From IMG/VR virus record IMGVR_UViG_3300028275_000018, positions 1-64,000 of that record: 64,000 bases of DNA. One strand, given 5' to 3'. Of this stretch, positions 29,601-36,461 are shown in pieces (the stretch's first letter is position 1; each line of letters begins with the position of its first letter). Source of the DNA: a virus. The position numbers were made by a program, and so were the translations under genes. The notes under the pieces were generated by a model. It worked only from the letters and a program-made list of their open reading frames with translations, was not told the origin of the DNA and ran no database searches.

Positions 29601-30361
29601 TCATGGACGAATACCGCGCCCAACAAAAGAAGGACGCAGAGAACAACAAGATTGCCCAATGGCATGTGCAAGAGGGTATCGAGGACATTCGCGATCCAGG
29701 CGGCGTCAAGCGCAAGGCCGAGCGGGAGAGGAAGGAGCAGGAAGCCCAAGAACAGAAGATGCGGGCTTTCTATGAGGAAAAAGCCAAGAGCAGGCAGGCG
29801 TTCGAGGCAAAACTGGCCTCCAATGACGTGGCTGCTGACGAACTGCGCAGGAAAATACGAGGAGAGGACCTTGGGGTTGCAATCAAGCGCGCCTCCGGCG
29901 GCATTGTTCCCGGCGTCGGTTCCGGAGATATTGTGCCAGCCATGCTGGAACCTGGCGAACTGGTTGTCCCCAAAAGGCAGGTCCAGAAGTTTGCTAACGG
30001 TGGCGTAGTGGGCGGCATTCAAGGGTTCGCCAACGGAGGAATGGCACAGGGCGGACCTGACCTTCTGGACGTCGCCGCCCGCTTCAACCAAGCCGCCACC
30101 CAGATCAGCCAGGGGTTGTCCGGCTTCTCCACCTCGGTTAGTACCTTTAACGGGGCCGTGGCTAATTTCGGCACCTTTGTGGACAAGTTCGACGAGGCGG
30201 TTGGCAAGATTCCAGGCCAGATCGAACTGTCCGGGGCGAACGACATCTCGGTCAACCTGATGGGTCAGGATTCCATCGTCAAGGCGGTCACCGAGGCTAT
30301 CGGGCCGATGATCGCCCAGGCAATCCGGGATAGCCAGCCGGTTGAGCAGAGGGCGCAGTAA
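17660..30361 (+). CDS. Giant tail tape measure protein
   Basis: This 4,233-residue protein sets tail length in siphoviruses. Residues about 96-290 match the TP901-type tape measure core: FDKQMVRLRQVATGAGSEVG, then SSQDLIKTAVTL, a long helical region, and SIATGLRTIFTRIQRNDTVE. Four 'GG-x-VPG-x-G-DSVPA-x-L-PGE-F-V' cassettes lie at about residues 467-553, 2824-2891, 3510-3601 and 4077-4129. A KE-rich coil (about 855-917), a Gly/Pro-rich linker (1192-1296) and a hydrophobic segment (about 1857-1884) also stand out. At about 0.15 nm per residue it predicts a tail of roughly 0.6 micrometres. Residues about 553-1690 are more AT-rich than the flanks, suggesting acquired sequence. Translation starts at ATG after a GCGGGGTTAAT stretch. 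Confidence 0.92.
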   Translation: MAFDITGQLNLRLASGAVRQIANEINSGLRASGVGAVNVPVRADVNAIRSVVNEIGQATNAVERFAQQSGLAFKRFTAFSIAAIPFIQVASGIRSAISEAVEFDKQMVRLRQVATGAGSEVGAIGREVSRLSTSLGVSSQDLIKTAVTLKQANLSINETRDALEALAKSALAPNFDSVEQTVEGAIAVMNQFKIKSKDLEAALGSMNAVAGEFAVEASDLIEVVRRAGGAFAATGGDLNQLLGLFTSVRQTTRESAESIATGLRTIFTRIQRNDTVESLKQIGVQLRFTRDEASKAGDLGLENQFVGAYEAVRRLSAALTQLPQADPRYSAIVENLGGYRQISKVIPLIQEFAVSERALMVAEAGRISLNVNAAQAADSYANKLTKLKESYLEFGRSMMDTQGFKATFGAFEEIAKGILSITNALRPVLPLLTAFAAVRIGSNIGPFIANFGRGATTGNQHLLTRASGGIVPGVGDSDSVPMALQPGSFVVRKSSVKKAGASNLARMASGAVPTMLTPGEYVFSPSEARKIGLSRLKHLNASGMVPGFNDGGEIEESGIFLRNRIEQIARKNGFNLTATELNKLLENVEKALPDMKMIGEIRGKARSATDVNMIGTGMHDVQKAIKKLNNEGVKTLADTMGLDITGKTGAGLRTSLMDKLNPTSTQGRIKNILSMDMAGTGLQTNGTIYSSGDVFSQILEEAKANLKSSTGEGSSYETMKTLRSEIVKEYEARNKKKFPPAFQLGEKYEDIDSLGIDDIIADVTRPGRSGAGFDTNQIWNLLKSGVGPKPGLSEKLVEQYDQLRSTYDIGSDFDPLEASVRKYLVPFQDEGKSVADYASMTGKDVKPPTKAELAKREAAIKKQQKEEAKKEKEYQDRKEKERKKKEREEAMAEAKRLKAEQKELEKRARIDQQELEKVGGQAPSTGILGQNIVTAKAVSARRQQFAEVATLEQKTEILQSGLPQRTGVDINDMSPMHLRRLAEKLKKQSLLSQEQYDEIADAVSSPGFSGQAPPALVAAMKAREQAAEQESKDIAAAKTATKEAVKSNAKKTAAKVKKEAVDAKVADVQKQESLSTQPAVGATEKFLQTLPIYQEPKNQGNLIDPAGGTIPDDLKPIPTGNQTPRRWRLTVGAGPTNLPDVLPDLVLRPSVSGGDSGGSDDGSNRRSRSRAGAGPTNMMDILPDFESMRLMVGGPGGGGPGGPGGGGGPGGPGGGGSGGSGGSGQGGSGRSGGNGSGGGGGSGPGGGGPGGPGGGGGGPGGGGPGGPGGPGGGGPGGPSGPGGPGGGSGGGGPPDNPFDPARTYGRNFDLYGGSPDRFFARLATISRNNNDIGPLSRTVSTIGAEDMPRFLSEMSRTQETGNILSRTILRALERTRPELSNNQRYQMAQEQATNIFDNANSIIRAQETANEAEFRRTQAQQRSQDIRNLPQMVSTVNDLRERAIADPTFHAEYTRVFNELNETARRIGMNEGIDPNLLVGMENGRMRMSTVHQGNLDASARENDIMAENATRQATRAREQAEQLARQLEGIGANISRDANGLESVQFAGGANLFGAGTNIVNEMPQDSLGRILERRINDRIAQIDPNGRGRNISDATRQSVEQEETRRLHDEWVNGRRNQIAAERGLTNMTAATTAASEEFMRSLENGTRAIERQTATGNVVVNRQSFDRGNTGDARSNSYQDVINRRLATEMRRVDPTGAGANLPEQTRARLLQRVINQTNEQLLASLQTHVRLENRINDSEVVLEMANRRLADAIENNVDVQDRNGRAVLQDTARRGYDRPGSRLSAFGGMAAQKIGGMFTSQTGFFALQAGASFLGDYASRSAGSAEAAVESGSQNSFVNTRAGGSALQGAGLGASVAMGLGFTGIGLGVSAAAGALLMFTDSLKAAANEVSEASIASSMKKMNDSLSNFAKGMTTIDPTTIRRLQTDIDNQMSQVARRNSSIFGLIPYYSNESFNGELDVRRREMASAQVPAQMDALTKIIEEQAKNNANDNAINNERTRRQLFEEAIYRSRQGLGGSLLGRVASGTNQSFESLEKKLFDSFKRIQENEVSRKKQETVESSVNNAAAMFNNFSSVLSFATQRLTSMASATKSLTDIMDGSVSVSAGTSLADSLQRPFSGDTSEFMSAVRSITSMAGAAGGDVEKSAEVVSVTGRILPSIISAIRSQPSRELAVGQNFSVQIADMLRQRLQDQGLDANAISSVTNLIQSQLGEEDFTKLLRKTGEDMGAVVNDLLAPIAEPLRKNLGSMGQNLAEKAKIFANDLSELGSRVRAVGELMDRANSAQINAERNRVQTMLRRGAIRDDSGEEALFDLALRQQDLRQARLTGFGGNAVFRKPQDIANAQNPEKINEALRATVAQIAAVEKKINAANRDGNNKAQFDAQNEMSKLKVRAADLGQALKNLTDTTERNAVAQDRLNKIQADREGRQSLGLRYATSNLEGRSEIAKSFSLISQAAQMGSAAPFSVRDQNQIFSTLSSLSPQMRLQGLGGISVKELTTQLLNSTFGGAFDLDPQSAAMEKALDSFVQQNFDIASRAAQLQVDTQEQLLGDFFTKLQSNQQAFLENMAKAMADVAKQGLETQRSMAITRVKDLEKNVGDTSILGKLGVKTDDEFKMFAGAIRNPNVGAMLEAGNRIMGGDKLMERARGGADNFAGKLAGSVGEMSVRETVGTAAGAIKTQLEEIGFTDEKDRSNILVKMDQYFRDRGINKNFVNAEEDVKKALIAASASVIGERTKSARDDFSRAETGLRNSTSLPDSIIKNLAQGAQRDFDTVTLSSLERSVGIVNGMNVGFTKMGELLKEAKDKLDSLNKAIGDVAPVRRAGGGPIRFFNKGGWGSEGSSTPHSSDTVNARIAPNEFVVSSVAAQKNKALLERINSGMPAFAEGGEANEAFGRIGDLGKGVKFDSNLANSTMSKDDLEKSKELIRKNATLLFLSQIKSMDKEKRTAFLDKQIGMIGKELPKNDQQAGVFDALMQVIKIRQEKKKVYDDAIKAQEDQKNAPVFPDLLPKLDGYHLSLRQASVSKAFGSPPFQVESIISGIKDTVDSLAAQEEAQRTAAKDVSKAFSASAGESIEDLINNEPRLIEFKNLINDFMYRQALSSPAFRGLETLGEWNYTDKQMEKDKSLRMIRKNHPISVIEGLYTGKNALREKANQELSEQNYPQGPEEYTKEIYALMVGEVSAKIRSAEDLRKNVESVLRSRRKFDEIKAPDFDQAILEAIDQTIAKLKEDNKQFPGLMANFGTAKVSADNRRNAFVTPEKRLAEMVSSVKPEAIDAKTMVGLVKQQGLAKEAELFNKVNPALQTKILNDAMSRIETGKYKPGELDLIKSMGLDLTDTSNISAEELEKYREQEPNMPVIQRAYLRHLMREASFKADLLKRDPNTFNEGEKTLYLMNQERIAQSYALERIQDKEERIKLDRFGRFLIANPALIQARMSDAEEKGAKTYAEEAALLSMILGLLGKPTTFPSVAKVFKDRPITPGAKVGAEQAPVAPAEFGMEEAGGMKFATGGLVPGVGNTDSVRTNLPVGSYVIRKSSVQSLGANTLASLPHLAKGGVVPAMVMPGEHIYTPEEASKIGVGNLDYINKNGKLPGFERGTPGGVKADANARAAAANGFGVPKPPAFNDPNWQMIPNGDGTFRLVQAGGARWGAAQNMMPGMMPGVNVQMPPAQVGMPINNPLMGMAMGQGANGNAGAVKMPGQNEGNAAAELEQIMAGNLMAANKDLDILGAKAEFYQLRNQMRNPRARTKENVARLRELYAQLSNPVIAQMDAEKRRSSAEEALALFQNSPKEFFALVNSFRAEMSDKKKSYKERLAAKEKYEEYSFAARMIPPQALRAAMAGNNQPKGPANNDLIAKEWEKKRADVAAHNERMRATGKIPKNGPEAVEQHNIGVEIRRGKQLSGPEAVAAHNARVKAREQDRPAPNPEAARADHLKKMLDTAQENYLKTGDPRFLEEINKLKNPGQVKAQEQAEAQRVMDEYRAQQKKDAENNKIAQWHVQEGIEDIRDPGGVKRKAERERKEQEAQEQKMRAFYEEKAKSRQAFEAKLASNDVAADELRRKIRGEDLGVAIKRASGGIVPGVGSGDIVPAMLEPGELVVPKRQVQKFANGGVVGGIQGFANGGMAQGGPDLLDVAARFNQAATQISQGLSGFSTSVSTFNGAVANFGTFVDKFDEAVGKIPGQIELSGANDISVNLMGQDSIVKAVTEAIGPMIAQAIRDSQPVEQRAQ
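21234..21545 (+). repeat. GGN/CCN low-complexity tract in tape measure gene
   Basis: About 100 codons encode Gly with scattered Pro and Ser, built from repeated GGTGGTGG-CCAGG-type units. Units such as GGTGGTGGCCCAGGCGGTCC recur with small changes. It likely forms a flexible linker and is prone to length change by slippage. The reverse strand reads as Pro-rich and is a shadow. Confidence 0.8.
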
Positions 30362-30972
30362 TGAGTGTCTTCACGGGCAGGCTGGGGGACATACTGGCCA
30401 CACCCGGGGGATTAGTCCTCGGGTTCGGGGGCGAGTCTCTCTCCTGGGAACCGCTCAACCTGTTCCTCAAGGTTGCCGAAATACCTTCGGGTGGGGATTC
30501 TCTTCCCCTCCACACCCTCGGCGTGTTTTCTGGCGTTGCCAACACCTTACCCCTGATTATCAGTGGTAAAACTTATGGCAAAGGGCTAAATTTATATATA
30601 TTGTGTAATAAATCTGATATCCAACAGAACATGAACCTGTTTGTAGAGGGGGCGAACAAAAACCTTTCCAGTTCGTTGCCTTTGCTGACAGTCAACAGCG
30701 CCACCGAGTTGGTGGAGAACGCATTGCCGCTGATTCTGGAAGCTCCGGTCTTCGGAACCGGGCTGAATCTCGTGGTTTGGCGCACGCCCGAAACCTTTTC
30801 CACGTTGCCGCTCACTATCACCGGATATGCCCAGGAGGCCAGTGCTGGCTGCGTATTGTATTTGGTTGGTCCCGTGGGATCGACAGGGTCGCTGGACATG
30901 ATCACGGCAGGCACAGGCGTGGATACCAATTCTGTTGATTTGATCACGCATGGTTACATAGGGGACATCTAA
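30361..30972 (+). CDS. Virion protein of tandem LPL/LNL beta repeats
   Basis: This 203-residue protein begins at the tape measure stop (TAATG). About ten short units recur every 13-17 residues: LNLFLKV, LPLHTLG, LPLIISG, LNLYILC, MNLFVEG, LPLLTVN, LPLILEA, LNLVVWR, LPLTITG and CVLYLVG. The alternation of L-P/N-L with small residues suggests a beta-solenoid or beta-helix. Position between tape measure and distal-tail genes points to a tail-tip or fibre component. A short AT-rich stretch (around 30570-30620) covers the middle. No family was recognised. Confidence 0.6.
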   Translation: MSVFTGRLGDILATPGGLVLGFGGESLSWEPLNLFLKVAEIPSGGDSLPLHTLGVFSGVANTLPLIISGKTYGKGLNLYILCNKSDIQQNMNLFVEGANKNLSSSLPLLTVNSATELVENALPLILEAPVFGTGLNLVVWRTPETFSTLPLTITGYAQEASAGCVLYLVGPVGSTGSLDMITAGTGVDTNSVDLITHGYIGDI

Positions 30973-32615
30973 TGCCTGTTCTTTACGGACCACAGGGACA
31001 AGAAAAACTCCTGACTCCCGCCCCGTTTGTGTCTATCTCCACTCAGATTGACAGATTTGAAGACGGTCGTGTCAAAAAGTATTTGTTCAACATCACATTG
31101 AAGGGCCGGATGTTGGCCTACAAGGGTGGCGTTCTTAACAACACGACTGATCCGCTTCAAGGCGCTTTGGAAGTTGTACCACCAAATAGTCGCCAAGCAA
31201 AAATTCAACAAAAAATCGGTCAACTTAATGAATTGTTCCGACCCAAATCCCCGCTCAATCCTACTGAACGAGTGAGCCTTCAGATCACCCCCTGGGATGC
31301 CTCTGGCGCAAACTCCACCATTCTTTGCTATCCGCGTGTCAAATCAATCGAAATACCTGAAGGGCCATTTACCGATTACTTTGAATACACGATCAACCTG
31401 GAAGCCGACTATCTCAGGATTGGTACCAACACCATCGGCATGGATGCTGAGGACGATGTGGGAGTGGAAGAATCCTGGTCGATGGAGCCGGATGACAGTT
31501 TACGCAAATACAAGCTGACGCATCAGGTCAGCGCACAGGCGACAACGCGCTGGGTGGGGGGCACGACCAACCGGAATGTCCGCGGGTTTGAGATTGCCCG
31601 GGCTGCTGTCCTGAAGAAGCTGGCGTCGGATCTTGATCTTTCCGACAATGCCGCTTTATCATCCCCACCTTCCAGCAGACTCAAGCTGAATGATCAACCA
31701 GCTGGACTCAGCTACTTTGGTCTCGGCGGGTCGTTAGCCAACGCCTTCAGCGAACAGCCATCCTCGGGCCAAGATACCGTCAGGGCCTACGATGCTATCC
31801 GCACCATTACTGTTGACGAGGCGGGCGGCAAATTCAGCGTCAGCGAGTCGTGGACCATCGTTGATTTGGCCAAGGCGAACGCCGATCTATTTGGAGCCTT
31901 GTCTGGCAGCAATTACATTCCAGCTTTGGAAGAGTTCAATATCAGCATTAAGGATTCTGCGGAATCCACGCTGAAAACGATCTCAATCGACGGCACGATT
32001 ACTGCTTTGCGGACCAGCAGGACAGGGGCGTTTGAACAGCCAGAAACCAAATATGTTCACGCCAAAAGCAAATGGGATTTGCTAGCCGCCAACAACTACA
32101 AGCTAGTTCGTGATCGAGTAGTGGCGGTTTTGGGTTCCGAGTACCTTTCAAACAAGCCAGCCCAAGTAACCATCGGCCACAACAAGGTGGCTGGCACGAT
32201 CACCTACAATGTCGAGTTCAACAACAAGTACCGCCCACCTGTGTTTGTTGACGCCAAGTTCTTTGAGGTCAGCTTCACAGACAATGGTGGCGGGCCGCTT
32301 TTTGCCGCAATCGATGTCTTGGGTCGAGTCGATGGAGCTAACCCCCTCGGCAAGGGGCCTATTTATCAGAACTTGATGAATATCACCAAGACGACCCGCG
32401 ACATCAACATGGAAGTGGTGGTGGGCACGATCAATCAGTTGGACGGGCGCCCGTTGAAGCCGAGCAGGGAAGACGCTTTCTTGGCGCTTGCTCAACTGAA
32501 CATCATCCCCAACACAGCCATTTACCCAAAGTTATTCATCGAAAAGATAACCGATGGATTCAACTACACGACTGGCCGCTACAACTTCAGTGTGACCTAT
32601 GCCTACGGAAAGTGA
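30972..32615 (+). CDS. Distal tail / baseplate-hub-region protein
   Basis: This 547-residue protein opens LYGPQGQEKLLTPAPFVSIS and continues as a beta-rich structure with EYTINLEADYLRIG and VSESWTIVDLAKANADL. The last third has WDLLAANNYKLVRDRVVAVLG and an ITYNVEFNNKYRP segment, consistent with tail-tip proteins that form rings at the tail end. It is the second gene after the tape measure, where distal tail proteins usually sit. It overlaps the following hub gene by 17 nt and starts at the upstream stop. The specific name (Dit-like) is an inference from position. Confidence 0.6.
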   Translation: MPVLYGPQGQEKLLTPAPFVSISTQIDRFEDGRVKKYLFNITLKGRMLAYKGGVLNNTTDPLQGALEVVPPNSRQAKIQQKIGQLNELFRPKSPLNPTERVSLQITPWDASGANSTILCYPRVKSIEIPEGPFTDYFEYTINLEADYLRIGTNTIGMDAEDDVGVEESWSMEPDDSLRKYKLTHQVSAQATTRWVGGTTNRNVRGFEIARAAVLKKLASDLDLSDNAALSSPPSSRLKLNDQPAGLSYFGLGGSLANAFSEQPSSGQDTVRAYDAIRTITVDEAGGKFSVSESWTIVDLAKANADLFGALSGSNYIPALEEFNISIKDSAESTLKTISIDGTITALRTSRTGAFEQPETKYVHAKSKWDLLAANNYKLVRDRVVAVLGSEYLSNKPAQVTIGHNKVAGTITYNVEFNNKYRPPVFVDAKFFEVSFTDNGGGPLFAAIDVLGRVDGANPLGKGPIYQNLMNITKTTRDINMEVVVGTINQLDGRPLKPSREDAFLALAQLNIIPNTAIYPKLFIEKITDGFNYTTGRYNFSVTYAYGK

Positions 32616-35600
32616 CTTCCAATACCTTGTTCCGCAAATCACACACGGTTCCAATAACCGGACCTTGTTGGGATTTTATGTTCAACAAGCTAGCAGCAGC
32701 GTCTCTTGGGGAGATAACGGAAGTTCTCTAAATATATCTCTTGTTAAAGAAAATTCTGATTTTAATTATTCTTACAATGACTTCCCCTGCCAGGTTGGCC
32801 ATCCCTTGCGTTTTCGCTTGGGCGGTTATTTTTTCGGCGGCATCCTGTCCAAGGTCACACAGAAAAAACAGGTTTCGGGTCTTGGCTACGATATCGTCGT
32901 GGTGGACCCCCGAGAAATCTTGCAAGCCACACAAGTAATCATTGGTCAATATGTCGGGGCGATTCCGGTAGGCGTCACCAATGTCATCAACGCCTATGGT
33001 TTTTGGGAGAATGTCGGTTTTGGTTTTTCAGGCTCCGATGAAATCGGCATGCCGTGGATCACTTTCTTCAGGGCTGTGCTGTCAATCTGCAACCAGCCTC
33101 TGACAACACCGTTCGGTGGGCCGATGCGGTGGGGTCTGCCGACACGCGAATTCCCTGATGGCGTTTATTATTCGCTTGATCTGAGCGAACTTCCCATACC
33201 CGACCCCTATTATCGCATCGAAGGCAACTCGGTAGTCAGCCTGTATGATGTCATCAACAAGGTCTGTCAAGATGCCGGGTTTGATTTTGTCGTTGAATTA
33301 GTCGGCTACACGATCAAGATTCGTGTCATCGATCGAAGGTTTGCGCCCAGCCTAGGGACTATCGGAGCTATCGTCAATCAGCCAGGCTCCAATGCTACAG
33401 CCATCGAGCACGGCATTGAAATGGCGCAGGGTCACCAGACGGCGGCGATGCTGATCGGTGGTCCGTATGAGGGTATGTACGGAAAAGCAAACTATTGCTC
33501 TTTCTGGGGATACGACCAAAATAAGAATCCAATCCTTGGGCATCCCGGCTTCGTCATCCTCGCTCCTAAGTTGCCAGGCGAACCAGCCATCTCCTACCCT
33601 TGCGAGATGATGAATCTCTACGCTCAGGGTGTCGAGGATGTCATCGGGTCATCATATTATTTCTGCTCGACGCTTGAGCTTCAGTTCGCCATGGCTGGCA
33701 TCGATAGCTGGATGGAATACATCGAGAAATACCGCCCAGATGTCTTCTTCGCCATGACCGGCTTTGAAAGCACCCGCGGGAATCAGGTCCTCTTGAGCGG
33801 CGTCAATACTGGCAGTCTGGTGCAAACCAACCCACAAGCCATCTTGGCCCGCGCTCTAGAGGCCACTTACGACAGATCAGAGGCGCGTCGGAGATTCTTC
33901 AGTTGGTTGTCTGGGGTGGCCAACCAGCATCTTGGCAAGGAGTTCATCGTCAGCCTTGGCATTTCTGCGTCGACGCTCGACGCCAATGTGCCGTTCAAAG
34001 CCGACCTGCGCCCCAATATCCGTTACGAGTTCGATATCGCCAGAAGCGCCTTCATGGAGGCTGAAGGCGCCCCCTTTGGTTTAAGCCCACTTTCCTGCAC
34101 CTATTTTTCTGATGACCAGAGTCGTTTTGAGCCTTTCGTCGTCTACAACTATGCTCGACTGATTCAAACAAGAGCTTCCATCGACAATCCGCAGGATGTG
34201 GTCATGGATTCGCTGGGCGCCTATGTCAAGGCGTCGCTGGGCGAGAAGATTGAGGAAATGTATTATCCCTCAGTCACAACACCATACAGAACCAGCCAGT
34301 ATATCGGCTATGTCCTTGCTGGTGCTGGCATGATTTATCTGGGTGGCCCATTGGTCAGGGTGACCGTTCAAACACCTATTTTTTCAAAGACTCTAGATCC
34401 ATCCGGTGACCACAGCATTATCAGCAGGCTTCTGGGAACGCCAGCAAACCTCTACCAAACTAATGCTGAATCGTCAAAAACACGCATCCATCCACCCCCA
34501 GTTTATCCGTCTTTTTTTGTGGTTCCACTCAAAAGCAATCGCATCACCTACGGCCCTTACTGGGTTTATTCGGGTGTGCCTGGTCGGGTAAAGGTGGAGG
34601 TGGACAACGAGTTGGTGCCGAGCAACTTCGGTTCAATATATGTGATGAACCGGGTGGCCATGGCCAGACTTTTTGACGGATCAAGTCGCATGGCTTTGAC
34701 GGAACACGGGAGAGTCACCCAGGTGGACTACCCAAAAGTTTCTCTGGGTCAGGCTCTTCAGGCCAGCGGTCCAGCCGTGACCTCAATTGAGATTTCCATC
34801 GGCACGGGTGGCGTCACGTCAACCTACGCTTTCCAGAATTACAGCCCGCGTTTCGGCGTTATTCCTAGGCAAACTATTGATCGAATGCGCAAGACCGGCC
34901 AACTCGGTCTTCAACTGCGCAGAAATCTCTACAAGCTGGCCATCGACCAGAACAAGGTTCGTCAGGGGGCGACCAGAGCCAGTGCCGGGGCGTTCTCTTT
35001 GTCTATGACCGCCGGGGCCTTTGACAAGTTCCATCGCGTGCAAACGCCGCACGAATGCATGGCTGGATTTGCCAGCGCCAACGGCAGTGCCGTGCGACTG
35101 GATGTGAAATCGGCCCCCTTGCATGAATTGATGTCGAACACGGACGCAGACAGCCCGGATGTCTACGCCAACAGGGCGATCACCAGCCAGGACGCCCTCT
35201 TCAGGCCGTATCGAACGCCGACAGTCAACGGCGGTGTCACGGTGAACCAGTATGGCTTGTCGTACAAATCCCTGCCCAGCACTTCCCTGTTGCCGAAGGT
35301 CGAGCTTCCTGTCAACATCTCCAGCACGACAACAGCAACCAGCCTGACTCCGACCGCCTACCCTGGACAGACAGACATCTCCATTGTCACCTATCAGCAG
35401 GCGAACGGATTGCCGTGCGAGATCAACAACTGGAATTCCGGTGCTGGCAACGGCGCTTTTGAAGGGCGCAGCATGGGGCTGCGCGGCCCCCTGATGGTGG
35501 TCGGCTACGGTCAGGATATCTATAATCCGGGCCAGATCGCCCCGGCCAATGTCGATCTCGCCTATCGATCTGACCAGCACAAAGCAGGACCGACCGACCT

Positions 35601-35952
35601 GTTGTGGGACGATATCCGCAAGGTCTGGTCTGGGGTGGGAGTTACCCGGGTTTACGTCTACGCAGCCGCAGCTTCCGGAACACCAGCTTCTGGCTATCCC
35701 TATGTCGGCAACTCTCTGGTCAATAAGGCGATCCCGGTTTACCCGGTCGGCTCCGGCCAGATCAAGGCTGGCTTTGCGCTGGCCCATTTTGTGCCCAATG
35801 AGGGCAAATGGTACAGCGGCGGCGGTGGCAACAGCTTTGACGCCAGCGACTACAAGCGCATCACGGTTGTCACCAATCTCGTTTGCCAGAGTGGCTTGCT
35901 CCAGGTCACCAAGAAGACCTACGACTTCCTGGGTGCCGTGGAGGTCGTCTGA
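32599..35952 (+). CDS. Tail hub / tail-tip protein
   Basis: This 1,117-residue protein has an N-terminal hub-like segment: FYVQQASSSVSWGDN, a GHPLRFRLGGYFFGGILSKV strand pair and GYDIVVVDPREILQAT. This order (beta domain, then V-V-D-P-R-E-x-L) is seen in gp27/late-control-D-type hub proteins. The long remainder is beta-rich and may hold fibre-attachment or receptor-contact domains. Positions about 32690-32790 are strikingly AT-rich compared with the surroundings. The start overlaps the previous gene by 17 nt. A role as the tail-tip hub is inferred; no peptidase or lysozyme motif was seen. Confidence 0.6.
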   Translation: MPTESDFQYLVPQITHGSNNRTLLGFYVQQASSSVSWGDNGSSLNISLVKENSDFNYSYNDFPCQVGHPLRFRLGGYFFGGILSKVTQKKQVSGLGYDIVVVDPREILQATQVIIGQYVGAIPVGVTNVINAYGFWENVGFGFSGSDEIGMPWITFFRAVLSICNQPLTTPFGGPMRWGLPTREFPDGVYYSLDLSELPIPDPYYRIEGNSVVSLYDVINKVCQDAGFDFVVELVGYTIKIRVIDRRFAPSLGTIGAIVNQPGSNATAIEHGIEMAQGHQTAAMLIGGPYEGMYGKANYCSFWGYDQNKNPILGHPGFVILAPKLPGEPAISYPCEMMNLYAQGVEDVIGSSYYFCSTLELQFAMAGIDSWMEYIEKYRPDVFFAMTGFESTRGNQVLLSGVNTGSLVQTNPQAILARALEATYDRSEARRRFFSWLSGVANQHLGKEFIVSLGISASTLDANVPFKADLRPNIRYEFDIARSAFMEAEGAPFGLSPLSCTYFSDDQSRFEPFVVYNYARLIQTRASIDNPQDVVMDSLGAYVKASLGEKIEEMYYPSVTTPYRTSQYIGYVLAGAGMIYLGGPLVRVTVQTPIFSKTLDPSGDHSIISRLLGTPANLYQTNAESSKTRIHPPPVYPSFFVVPLKSNRITYGPYWVYSGVPGRVKVEVDNELVPSNFGSIYVMNRVAMARLFDGSSRMALTEHGRVTQVDYPKVSLGQALQASGPAVTSIEISIGTGGVTSTYAFQNYSPRFGVIPRQTIDRMRKTGQLGLQLRRNLYKLAIDQNKVRQGATRASAGAFSLSMTAGAFDKFHRVQTPHECMAGFASANGSAVRLDVKSAPLHELMSNTDADSPDVYANRAITSQDALFRPYRTPTVNGGVTVNQYGLSYKSLPSTSLLPKVELPVNISSTTTATSLTPTAYPGQTDISIVTYQQANGLPCEINNWNSGAGNGAFEGRSMGLRGPLMVVGYGQDIYNPGQIAPANVDLAYRSDQHKAGPTDLLWDDIRKVWSGVGVTRVYVYAAAASGTPASGYPYVGNSLVNKAIPVYPVGSGQIKAGFALAHFVPNEGKWYSGGGGNSFDASDYKRITVVTNLVCQSGLLQVTKKTYDFLGAVEVV

Positions 35953-36461
35953 TGGAGATTGAGTACATCGATTGCGCCCCCTGCTGTCTGGGCTGTGATC
36001 GCGAAACCGACTACATCATCTATGTCTGCAACAGCAATGCAGCCACCGACGACAACTACCGTTTGATCCTCAATGGCAAGAACATGGGTGACATCATCCT
36101 CAATTCCAACAACTGCATAGGCAAGTTTTTCCGCACCAACCCCACCATCGAGCCGACCATCGACCTGCTGGAGCCAGGTATTTCCTGCTGTGGCAACGAT
36201 GCCGAGAACGGCACACCCAAAGGTATGACCAGAGTGACCCTCAATCCTGGCGATCTACTGGAAGGCAGGACCAACACGTTGGTGATGCAAAACATCCAGA
36301 ACAACAACAACGGCAACTTCGGCAATGTGGTCGTGGCTGGAGTTTACTTTGACGAAGAACAGCAAAAATGGGTCATGTGTCGCCGTTTTTTGAACACAGT
36401 CTATTCTGGCGGTAGCGGAGCGAGTTTCAGTTTCACCTTTGAGATGCCGGACTACTCATGA
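35952..36461 (+). CDS. Cys-rich virion-associated protein
   Basis: This 169-residue protein starts at the A of the upstream TGA; a longer frame from 35883 was rejected because it overlaps the hub gene. The N-terminus has DCAPCCLGCD, and CCGND occurs near residue 75, so it may bind metal or form disulfides. The rest is beta-rich with a VTLNPGDLLEGR loop, Asn-rich QNNNNGNFGN and a final SFTFEMPDY. It is not recognised. Context suggests a minor tail-tip component. Confidence 0.55.
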   Translation: MEIEYIDCAPCCLGCDRETDYIIYVCNSNAATDDNYRLILNGKNMGDIILNSNNCIGKFFRTNPTIEPTIDLLEPGISCCGNDAENGTPKGMTRVTLNPGDLLEGRTNTLVMQNIQNNNNGNFGNVVVAGVYFDEEQQKWVMCRRFLNTVYSGGSGASFSFTFEMPDYS

